Source of the DNA: Girardinichthys multiradiatus | Taxonomy: Eukaryota > Chordata > Actinopteri > Cyprinodontiformes > Goodeidae | DNA: 64,000 nucleotides | Direction: 5' to 3' | NCBI RefSeq assembly: GCF_021462225.1 | Contig: NC_061815.1 | Span: 47,095,873-47,159,872 of the forward strand | Part shown: piece after piece, positions 48,001 through 60,000 of the stretch | How the letters are laid out: each line of letters opens with the position of its first letter | Numbering within the stretch: the stretch's first letter is position 1 | Translations under genes and position numbers: made by a program | Notes under the pieces: model-generated | Databases searched by the model: none | What the model was told of the DNA's origin: nothing | What the model saw: only the letters and a program-made list of their open reading frames with translations

Positions 48001-51000
48001 AGAAGGTGACAGTATGCCAGACTGCATTACAGATGGTGTACACTGTGAGTACTGATGCTTTGCATAAACTTTATGTACTGTAATTCATAATCAACCCTTT
48101 GGATGTTTTAAACATTTTATTTTTTAACTCCATATACAGGAGAAACATGCAAAACCAAGACCTAAAACCAGTTTGTAAGAAACAACATTTTTGCCAGTTT
48201 CCAACTTTTGGCCATTACTGTATTTTATCCCATAAACACACAGGATGACATCCTGCAAAAAAACTTTTAGACAGAAACCTTCAGATGATGAGTTGTACTT
48301 TCTTTGTAATTTAAAACTCTGTCCTGTAAAAATGCAAAAATTCCCTTTAATATTCACTACACTCTATCCCAAATGACTGTTGTCCTCCTGGAAATGCAGT
48401 TTGACTCACAGCAGAGGGAGATGATGCACATGGCGTGGAGTTTGTTCTCGGAGCGGATGTACGAGCGCATGCAGATGACAAAGATGTTGCCAAAGCATGT
48501 GGTGGCAGAAACAACCCAGACAAAGACCCTCAGGACGATGTTGGCCAGCAGGTCCTCAAAAGACGAGATGCCATCTGTGTTGGGCTTGCAACTGCGCACG
48601 TGAGGGGCATAGCCGCAGTACTGGAACTTCTTAAAATAGCTAAAAAACAGATAAACAACAAAAAAGCAATCTTGTGTAAAGGCATGGGGAGTGTGTTTAT
48701 TTGCAGCCTGTATTGGACTATCCAAATATTAGCCTTAGAGTCTATTTGTACATATAAACTTAAGAGATAACAAAGAAAGAACAAAACAACAGTGATCTCA
48801 TTTTGTGAGGATTTGAACTCAAGGTAGTGTCAGACGGTGGGGCATTGGAGATGGAAGGTTTCATTAAAAATCTATTTTGTTTAACACTGGTCTTTTAAGT
48901 CTTATACACTTTCACTGGAGAAAGTCATCAAATATTTAACATCAGTCATTCTTTGCACCAAAACAAATTTCAAAGCAAGTGTGAGGAGACTGACTGTGCG
49001 ATTGACACAGCTATGCATTCTTCACAGCGTTGCTATGGCCTTAAAGGCAACCCGAAGTTGCTAAAATTACCAAAATCCAAAGCAAACAGAAAAAGCAATC
49101 ACTAATTACCTCTCACATTGTCCATTGGCTCAATTTGGACTATTACATTAAAACAACGTTTTAAAACAATGAAGTGCTTAGTAAAGTATTTTGACATTAA
49201 GATTAAGATGATAGCGTGTGCTAGTTACTGCCACATTTTGCATGTAGGCCAAAGAGTTTGTTTTGGTCTCATTTATGCAGAGCGCCTTCTATCACATACT
49301 TTGCTTTGTCCCCTACATGGCAACTTCTTGCTTTCTTTCTGCAGTAGCATTCTTCTTGTCCCTTTATCATAATTGTTAGAGTTGTGACATTCATGGTTAA
49401 TAGATGTAATTTTTTTCTTTTTTTCATGTCCTGTCCACCAGAGTAGCGCTCAGAATTATTGTCTGAGTGCCAAAAAGAGGACGAACAGATTTACTTTCAC
49501 AAGTAAACCACTTGTGACATATAAAAAAAACTTTATTAGAAACTGCTTTGGGATTCTTTGAAATCCAATTGACATCAAGACGGAAAAGAAAGGGAAAATA
49601 AGAAGAAAGGAAGGGAGAGAGGTGGTGCAAAAAGGGAGAGAAGGAGATGAGAATAGAGGAGAGATAGAAGGATAAACAGAATACAAGGTAACACCCAAGA
49701 AGTATACTTCTACACCTGCAGAAAGAAAGAAATAAAGAAGATCTATCTGTGTATCTGTAAACACCTTAATCCAAACACGTGGATGTATGTCTGAACGTGC
49801 TTGTGTACATAAGGTTTCTCCATAAGAGTATTCAATAGTGAGTGTGAGGAGCCATAGACCTGCCCCTTAGAAACCGAGGCAGACACAGAGGAAGAGCCCA
49901 CCACCACCCAGCAGAGGTCCGACAGAGCCAGGGGGCCAACGCCCCGCAAAGCAGCCACTGCCGGTGAGATGGCACACACCCAAGCATCCAGCGCCAGACA
50001 CTGAGAACCACCAACGCACCAGTAGGCGGGGGGATAATTGGTCCCACATTTGATAGGAGGCCTCAGATGATCCAGGAGAGGGGGCAGTCCAGGACCCAAC
50101 CCTGACAGAAAAACAGGCACACGCAGTCACAATCACACTTTCCCACCCTCATGCGTATGCATAAAAACACTCACACACCCAACGTAAAGACACACCAGAA
50201 TGGACGCCGTGCACTCACTTGCACTCATACACACTGTATACTTCCAGGTCCAGGCAACAATATTACAGAGGAGCAACCAGCTCCCGGACCTAGGAGGTGG
50301 TCCCCTTGATTCTGGGGTGGAGACAGACCATCCAAGCCACCAGTTTAGACTAGGACCGGTTCTGCCTGAACCCCAATGACCCTGGCCCAGACCACAACTC
50401 CCCGCCCCGGCCCCATCCAGATACAGGACCTCAAAAAACAAACTAAGAAGAAAACAAGGGGAGGGATCCACCAGGTCAAAACTAGTCAGCCAACCAGAGC
50501 TGCCCCAGGTCCCAACCACCAAAAGAACTACAATTTCAACCCCATGAACCTTCCACCCATCATGAACCCCAACAAGAATTTCCCCACAGGGCCACCCTCG
50601 CCCCAACCAGGACATAGATATCAAACGCAAATGCCTTGAACACCTTCCCCACAGGAGCACACCCCTATAAGAGAGTTCCACCCCTGAAAAGCGGATGAAG
50701 ACACATCCACACAGTGCAAGCCCCGCACATTGCCCCCTTTCAGAGCACCCATACAGCCCCTCCCAACCACAAACCGCAGAGAGATGGCCAGGCAACAGCC
50801 CTGTACAAAGCTATACCGGGAACAGCACGAGAGAGCAACAGAGCAGACACCACAAAGCCCTGTACCCAAACCAAACCCTCCGACCCCACACCATGAGGGG
50901 ATCAACTCACCTGCTAAGGAGTCTTGCTGGCAGGCTCCCAGGGTCGACAGCCCCCATCATGCCCCCGCAAACACACAACATTGCCGTCACTGCAATGCCA

Positions 51001-54000
51001 CCCCCGGCCAATCCAAATGCCGGCGCACCCACATCTGAAAAGGGACACAACCTCTGCCCACACACGCTGCAATCCCTCCGCTTTCCCAGACACGACGTTG
51101 AGTGGAGCAGCAAACTACCCAGCCAATGCCAACAGCCCCAGCACGCTCGTCCATGAGAGAGAAACAAAATAAATAATTAAATAAAGAAGTTAAACATGAG
51201 CCCACGCCAGCCGGGTACAGCACCCGGGCTGACCAACTGCTCCAGGCCGAGCATAACCTACCAGCCGCCCCAGCACAGCCACAGGCCCCACTCCAATGCC
51301 CCACCCGCGACCGGGTGAATTTCACATTTATTTTTATTGCTTGGTGGTACACAATTATCTTTCAATTTACTTAAAACATTTTAGGGTTAAAATATTTTTA
51401 AATAATCCTTCCAAAAAACAAACCAAATAATAAAGTTTAGTAGTAACTATTTTTCACCAAACCAAAATGTCACCAGCCTTATCCAAGTTAATTGGATTTA
51501 TTAATCTGAGTAAAAGAAAGGCAAGTACAACACAAAATCAGAAAGAGGGAACTTATTTCTTCCATAAATTCATGAATTATGTATCTTTGGCAAATGAAAG
51601 GATGGATTACCTCAAACCTGACTTACTTATCTCTAAGGTGGATTTTAACCTGAACTCCAGTAAGGTTAGACTCAGACTTTTCTGTAAACCGTGTGTGAAG
51701 AAATAAAGGTCTTTAGAGAGCAGGACAATGTAGTACTTACATGTGAGTCAAGTATCTGAGAGGTTCAAACATCCTTCGCTGTATATTATCGATTTCTATC
51801 CCCTCTATGCTCCTGAGAAATATAAAAACACTGATTTAAGTAAAATTCTGAACAGTGAATTACAGTGCTCTGAAAATGAAATTGCTTCTACAGATTTCTG
51901 TCTCTTTTTGCTTTTTTGTCATCAAACAGACTCGTCATCTTCTGCTTATCCGAGACCAGGTCACGAGGGCAGCAGTCTATGCGAAGATACCCAGACTTCC
52001 CTCTCCTCAGACACTTCCTTCAGCTCCTCTGGGGGAAGCCAAGGCTTTCCTAAGCCAGCCGAGTGACATAATCCCTCCAGTGTGTCCTGTGCCATCCCCT
52101 GGTCCTCCTCCTGGTGGAATGTGTCTGGAACACCTCCTGGGGGAGGGAATTCCACTGGTCCCCAAACCAGACCTCTTGGCTCCGCCTAGAAATCCTGTCC
52201 ATTAAAGTTATGAACAGGACTGATGACAAAAGGCAGCCCTGCCAGAGTCCATCATGGGTAGGGAAAAGGTCCAACTTAATGCTGGCAATGCAAACCAAAG
52301 TCCTGCTCCGCTTGTACAGGGGCCATCTGGTCTCTGGTTTGGGTACCACTGGATTTTGCCTCTCCTTTTCGCAGATGACGTGGTCCTGCTTGCCCCCGCT
52401 AGCCAAGACCTACAGCATTCACTGGGGCGGTTCGCAACCAAGTGCGAAGCAGCGGGGATGAAAATCACCTCCTCCTAGTCCGAGGCCATGGTTCTCAACC
52501 GGAAAAGGGTGGCTTGCCTTGGCAGTGTGCTCTGGATTAGTATGAGGCAGCATGAGAAAAGTGCTTTTAAGCTTAAGTTCAGATAGTCAGACATTCAGGA
52601 ATTTTGACTGTAGAGGTAACTGATCGTTTCATCACATACTGCAAGTTGTATAGGTTTCAAAGCAGCAATGTAGCCCCAACCATCAAACTACAACCACCAT
52701 GTTTGACTGTTGGTATGTTCTTTTCTGAAATGTTGTGTTATTTGACACCAGAAATAAGATATAATAAGAAACACGGCTTCCAAAATGTTTCCTTTTTTCC
52801 AAAAGTCCTGCCGATCATCAAAATGTTGTTTCAGAATGTGAGATGGGCCTTTCTGTTTTTTTGGTCTGCAGTGGTTCTGATCTTGGAACTCTGCCATGAA
52901 CTCTATTTTTGCCCATCCTATTTGTTATTGTTAAATCATTAACTTTGACCTTAACTGGGGCAAGTATGGGCTGCACTGCTTTAGATTTTGTTCTAGTGTT
53001 CTGGGAGTCTGGGAGTTTTGGTAGGCCAGTGACCCCTCAGTTTCACCACAGTTCCATGCTTTCTCCATTTATAGATAAGGGTTCCCACTGTGGTTCACTG
53101 GAGGCCCAGAGCCTTAAAAAAAGGCTTTGTGACCTGTTACAGGCTAATGGAAGGCAATGACTTTTCATCTCATCTGTTCTTGAATTTCTTTAGGTCTGAG
53201 CATGATGTGTTGATTTTGAGATCTTTCAGAATAGAACAGAATAGAAATATCCTTTATTGCCCCTCAGTGGGGAAATTCAGGTGTAATAGCAGCAAAGTGA
53301 CAAGCAAATGGAAGCATGCAGATTCACACAAAGCTAAAGGCTAAAAACAACAACAACAAAAAAGAATAAGAGACTATTGTCATATAATGATGTAGCGCAG
53401 GAACAAATGCAGGGTGAGGCAGGAGGCAGGCAGGTGTAAATAACCTGTTTTACTTAAAAAAGGGAAATTCAAAAACTTATAAAAACTAAAGTCTGGGAAG
53501 GAATCCAAAATAATACATCACAAGAGTAACACAGGGGAAAAGGCTGGTTGGATTAACAGGATAATCTGACCAAGAGCTGCCTAACTGAGAGATACAGGTC
53601 CTTCTCAAAATATTAGCATATTGTGATAAAGTTCATTATTTTCCATAATGTCATGATGAAAATTTAACATTCATATATTTTAGATTCATTGCACACTAAC
53701 TGAAATATTTCAGGTCTTTTATTGTCTTAATACGGATGATTTTTGCATACAGCTCATGAAAACCCAAAATTCCTATCTCACAAAATTAGAATATTTCATC
53801 CGACCAATAAAAGAAAAGTGTTTTTAATACAAAAAGCGTCAACCTTCAAATAATCATGTACAGTTATGCACTCAATACTTGGTCGGGAATCCTTTTGCAG
53901 AAGTGACTGCTTCAATGCGGCGTGGCATGGAGGCAATCAGCCTCTGGCACTGCTGAGGTCTTATGGAGGCCCAGGATGCTTTGATAGCGGCCTTTAGCTC

Positions 54001-57000
54001 ATCCAGAGTGTTGGGTCTTGAGTCTCTCAACGTTCTCTTCACAATATCCCACAGATTCTCTATGGGGTTCAGGTCAGGAGAGTTGGCAGGCCAATTGAGC
54101 ACAGTGATGCCATGGTCAGTAAACCATTTACCAGTGGTTTTGGCACTGTGAGCAGGTGCCAGGTCGTGCTGAAAAATGAAATCTTCATCTCCATAAAGCT
54201 TTTCAGCAGATGGAAGCATGAAGTGCTCCAAAATCTCCTGATAGCTAGCTGCATTGACCCTGCCCTTGATAAAACACAGTGGACCAACACCAGCAGCTGA
54301 CACGGCACCCCAGACCATCACTGACTGTGGGTACTTGACACTGGACTTCTGGCATTTTGGCATTTCCTTCTCCCCAGTCTTCCTCCAGACTCTGGCACCT
54401 TGATATCCAAATGACATGCAGAATTTGCTTTCATCCGAAAAAAGTACTTTGGACCACTGAGCAACAGTCCAGTGCTGCTTCTCTGTAGCCCAGGTCAGGC
54501 GCTTCTGCCTTTGTTTCTGGTTCAAAAGTGGCTTGACCTGGGGAATGCGGCACCTGTAGCCCATTTCCTGCACACGCCTGTGCACGGTGGCTCTGGATGT
54601 TTCTACTCCAGACTCAGTCCACTGCTTCCGTAGGTCCCCCAAGGTCTGGAATCGGCCCTTCTCCACAATCTTCCTCAGGGTCCGGTCACCTCTTCTCGTT
54701 GTGCAGCGTTTTCTGCCACACTTTTTCCTTCCCACAGACTTCCCACTGAGGTGCCTTGATACAGCACTCTGGGAACAGCCTATTCATTCAGAAATTTCTT
54801 TCTGTGTCTTACCCTCTTGCTTGAGGGTGTCAATAGTGTCCTTCTGGACAGCAGTCAGGTCGGCAGTCTTACCCATGATTGGGGTTTTGAGTGATGAACC
54901 AGGCTGGGAGTTTTAAAGGCTTCAGGAATCTTTTGCAGGTGTTTAGAGTTAACTCGTTGATTCAGATGATTAGGTTCATAGCTCGTTTAGAGACCCTTTT
55001 AATGATATGTTAATTTTGACGTTTTTTGTATTAAAAACACTTTTCTTTTATTGGTCGGATGAAATATGCTAATTTTGTGAGATAGGAATTTTGGGTTTTC
55101 ATGAGCTGTATGCCAAAATCATCCGTATTAAGACAATAAAAGACCTGAAATATTTCAGTTAGTGTGCAATGAATCTAAAATATATGAATGTTAAATTTTC
55201 ATCAAGACATTATGGAAAATAATGAACTTTATCACAATATGCTAATATTTTTAGAAGGACCTATACCGGAGAGTTGACTGATGAACAAGGAGCAGGTGGT
55301 TGATTAGAAACTGTGTGCAGCTGTGATGGAAGGTAAGTAACTGAAGTAGAACTGAGGAAATGGGAGAAATGGCTGATAGAACACAGAGAACAAGAGAGCA
55401 CAATATAAATACCAAGTTAAAGCAAATTCCCAAAGATTAGGACAAATGTACACTAGAGGATACAAAAGACTGTACGATTATTAAAAATAGATAGAAAAAA
55501 ACTGAGTACGATAATAAAAAAATACAAAATGTGCAAATTTCTGCATAAAAAACAACAGACTATTTACAAGAAATGGAACCAATGTGCAAATAACAGCAGG
55601 GAGGTAAACAATTTATTGAGTCCGTTAAAAGCAGTGATGTTTTTGCTAGAGTCCTTCTGTCCCCCACCACCTGCAGTGTGTCCAGGGGGCATCCTAGGAC
55701 AGGGCTGGCCTTCCTGATGAGCTTATCTACCCGCTTCCTCCCAGCTGCAGATAACTGCTGCTCCAATATACTACATTGGAAGATGACTGATACCACCAAG
55801 AGTCAAAAGAGGTCTTCAGTAGTGCCCCCATGCACTCCAAATGATCTCAGTCTCCTTAGCAGGTAGAGTTTACTCTGTAAAGAGAGATTATTTCTGTAAA
55901 GATCATCATTGTGACTCCAGTTGAGTTTATTGTTTAGGTGAACACAGTACTTAAAGGAGTCCACTATCTCAATTTCAGTTCTGGGTCTTTGCCTGCGAAA
56001 ATCCACCACCAGCTCATTGGTTTTTGATGCCTTGATTAGGAGATGGTTCCTCTGGCACCAGTCAAAGTCCTGTGCCCACTGTCTGTACTTTGAGTCATCC
56101 TCATCTATGATGAGGCCAACTCAGGCAGAGTCATCGGAAAACCTCTGTAGATGGCAGTCTGGGGAGTTGATGGAAACGTCTGCAGTATAGAGGATGGACA
56201 GGAACTTTGCCAGAACTATTTCCTGTGGGAGCACCAGACTGCAGACCAGCATGTCAGAGACACAGCCCAGTGTTCTCACATACTTAGGCTGGCCAGTGAG
56301 GTAGTCCAGTATTCACTGGGACACATGATGTTGACTGATTTAGATCATTCACCCACCCTAGATCTCCTACAGCCTGGGAGTTTGATTTGTGACCTGAAAT
56401 TGTTTTTGGCTCTTCCAAACCCCACTGATGTTTTTTTTCCATCCCTGATTTTTTTAGGTCATTGTGCACAGTTTTCAGCTCATCATTGCTTTTTGATCCA
56501 AAGGTACTTTTCTTCTCATTTGGAAGAGCCTTTATCTCAGGATTGATCTTGGGCTTGTTATTGCAGAAAACTGTAGCTTCCTTATGGCCACAGTGTTGTC
56601 CACACAGAGGTTAATGTAGTCCTGGATGCAGTCTGTGATGCTGTCAATGTCCTCCCAAGCTTTTCCCACACAATAAAGTTCAAACAGTCCCTCAGAGCAA
56701 TGTGCATGTCACAGCTGGTTCTCTGTGTACAATGAGTTTTTTAGACACCATGGAGGTGAACCAAGTGGTGATCTGAGCCCAACCAAGGAGGGAGAGGTGA
56801 TGAGATGTATGCCACTTTGGTGTTGGCCTACAATAAGTCCAGCTTTTTATTGTCTCTGGTGTGGGTGAAAATAGGGAGAGTGGAGGACAGGGAGACATGA
56901 GATATCAAGTCCCGGAGTAACATGCGGAGCCTCCTTCATATTGTCAGGAGGGGTTCTTTTTAAATGACTTCCTAATTCTGCAGGTTTGAAAGTAATCGGG

Positions 57001-60000
57001 CTTGATGTATCTTCTGAAATTCAAATCACATTTCCAAAAAATGCAGTAATCATAGGTAATTAATTATTCTTCAAGGAGGGTTGGGGAAGGATTATTTTAT
57101 TACATAGGGCCAGGTTATCTTGTCAAGTATTTAAATCATTTTCATGATCTGAAATATTTGAGTGTGACAAAACACAAAAACAGAAGAAATCTGTTTTACA
57201 GCACTGTATCACAAAACGTCAACAGTTGTTCTTCCTACTGAACAACCTTTAAAAAGCCAAAATGGAAAACATTTAAGTACTTTCTTTTGCTTGTTGGTAG
57301 AAATGTTGACTCTAAGAAAATAAACTGGGTACAGCTCAAAATAGATCTCGCCAAGTTTTTCAGCTTTGTTTTTCTTTTTATTGGTTTGTCACAAAAGACT
57401 TTATGTTTGCTGCTCCTAAACATTAATCAAGACTTCATGAACCTTTTAGAAGTTAGGTTAATAGTCAGGAATATGAGAACAAATACTTACAAAGACTTTA
57501 GTTTATGTAACTTGTCAAAGTGATCCACTTGAAGCTCTTCGATGGGATTGTACGATATGTTTCTGCAACATAAGATATTAGAATCTGTGAAAATATTAAA
57601 TATAGATGTCACTGATCTCTGACACTACAAGGTTAATCCTGCAGAGATTGTACAGCAGACCTCAGTGCTACATCTCAATAACATGTTTTTCTGCTTCTTT
57701 TTAACTCCTACATGTTTTCCTTCCAATCATGCTGTCAAACCACCTTCAGCAGCAAATGCTGGAGACATCCTCACTTTGTTCTGTCCTACATGACATCTTG
57801 TTATAAACCCATCATGCTGTTTGTAAGGTGATTTACATTCAGTTTTTCATATAACAAATATATAACATCTTGGTAAAACCAGGGACATTTTATTGTACAT
57901 TCTTTCTTTTTAGGATTTAAAAAGTCCATAAAATGGGATATTGATATTAGTTAAAATGTTTAGTAACACGATTTTATTACAATAATTTCTGAAATACTCA
58001 AGATCCAATTAATATTGAGCTTTGTAGAAACTTATCCTCACAGACATGTAAACAGTCATTCTGCTGCAGAAATTCAAAGTTAAACATGGAATCTGTTTAC
58101 TCTCACACAGAACAATTTTATCTGAGTGTGTTTGACAAAGAAGAACTCACAGTTGGAGCAAATCCTCCAGTGAGACAAATAGATTGGGAGGTATGGCCAC
58201 CAGCCTGTTGTTGGACAAATCCCTGTGCAGACACAATGTATACTTTAGCTTTCCAAAAATAAACTAATTCAGAACAGAAAGCATCTAAAAGATTGTGTAT
58301 TAATGATTAGATACATTGTTTTATAGAACAGAGGTTGTTTCCATACTATTTCGTGCTGATACACAAAATATGAACAACAGAGAATTGGCTGAGGGACGTA
58401 CACAAACACTACTAATAAGTCTGATAAAAACAAAGGCTTAATGACACCAAAATAGACCCAACACTATACATGTCCATTTGTATTATTCTAAATGGTACAA
58501 TTATGGTGAAAGAAGGCAGTGGCTATCTTTTAAAGAAATTTCTGTCAGAGGTGTAAAATGTCCAGAAACAATATTAAAAAAAAACTAAAACCTGCACACA
58601 AAATGCAGTTACTATATTTTAATTAAGTACAAGTAAAAGTAACAGCATAAGTGAAAGAAGATCACAACCTCCATTTTGGTTGTCTTGAACTAAACAAAAG
58701 CTTTTGGAACTAAAACTATAATACCTAAAGAAAACATGTCTGAAAACCCAACGCTTAGCATAATACTTCATTTCATTACAAACCATCTTACAGTTTTCAA
58801 CTTTACCAATAAAACAATCTGGCATTAAAATGTTGGCCCCTATCAGCTGTTATACAGCTCCTAATAAACAAAGACATGATACAACCATGACTGCTAATGG
58901 TGTAAATATACTGTAGTCAAAACCAAGGTTCTGGTAAAAAGTTTTCTGAGGCCACCTCCTCTGTTTAATGTCGATTTTTCATGTTTAATATACAGTACAA
59001 ACCAAAATTTTGGACACACCTTCTCATTCAAAGAGTTTTCTTTATTTTCATGACTATGAATATTGTAGCTTCACACTGAAGGTATCAAAACTATGAATTA
59101 ACACATGTGGAATTATATACTGAACAAAAAACTGTGAAACAAGTGAAAATATGTCTTATATTCTAGGTTCTTCAAAGTAGCCACCTTTTGCTTTGATTAC
59201 TGCTCCGCACACTCTTGGAAAACCATTTCAGGTGACTACCTCTTGAAGCTCATCAACAGAATGCCAACAGTCTTGAAGTTGTTCCCAGAGATGCTTAGCA
59301 CTTGTTGGCCCTTTTGCCTTCACTCTGTGGTCCAGCTCACCCCAAACCATCTCAATCGGGTTCAGGTCCGGTGACTGTGGAGGCCAGGTCATCTGGCGCA
59401 GCACCCCATTACTCTCCTTCTTGGTCAAATAGCCCTTACACAGCCTGGAGGTGTGTTTGGGGTCATTGTCCTGTTGAAAAATAAATGATGGTCCAACTAA
59501 ACGCAAACCAGATGGAATATCATGCCGCTGCAAGATGCTGTGGTAGCCATGCTGGTTCAGTATGCCTTCAATTTTGAATAAATCCCCAACAGTGTCACCA
59601 GCAAAGCACCCCCACACCATCACACCTCCTCCTCCATGCTTCACGGTGGGAACCAGGCATGTAGAGTCCATCCGTTCACCTCTTCTGCGCCGCACAAAGA
59701 CACGGTGGTTGGAACCAAAGATCTCAAACTTGGACTCATCAGACCAAAGCACAGATTTCCACTGGTTTAATGTCCATTCCTTGTGTTCTTTAGCCCAAAC
59801 AAGTCTCTTCTGCTTGTTGCCTGTCCTCAGCAGTGGTTTCCTAGCAGCTATTTTACCATGAAGGCCTGATTCACACAGTCTCCTCTTAACAGTTGTTCTA
59901 GAGATGTTTCTGCTGCTAGAACTCTGTGTGGCATTGACCTGTTTTCTAATCTGAGCTGCTGTTAACCTGTGATTTCTGAGGCTGGTGACTCGGATGAACT

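Larger units (their letters stand above)
53375..55430. mobile_element. Unclassified repeat nested in the LINE and itself hosting Tc1 copy C
   Basis: Sequence such as CGCAGGAACAAATGCAGGGT (53397) and GGTGGTTGATTAGAAACTGT (55290) interrupts the LINE body on either side of Tc1 copy C and is not LINE-like. Edges are approximate and the class is unknown. Confidence 0.4.
53227..56930 (-). mobile_element. LINE (FSDD-type RT) inserted into the older Tc1
   Basis: The minus strand encodes [20 protein letters not shown] and LQRFSDDSA (RT catalytic box, about 56155-56125), [55 protein letters not shown] and [20 protein letters not shown] (to about 55630). The 3' end reaches 53227 (AGAATAGAACAGAATAGAAA on the plus strand). 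The part between about 53375 and 55430 is foreign (nested repeat and Tc1 copy C). Multiple stops; 5' end truncated or undetermined. Confidence 0.72.

Noticed and set aside
50133..50795. 220-codon minus-strand open frame as a protein-coding gene
   Set aside because: It lies in a T-poor, C/A-rich block where stops are rare on both strands by composition. The translation is Gly/Trp/Ser-rich without domains, and overlapping frames on the other strand are equally open.
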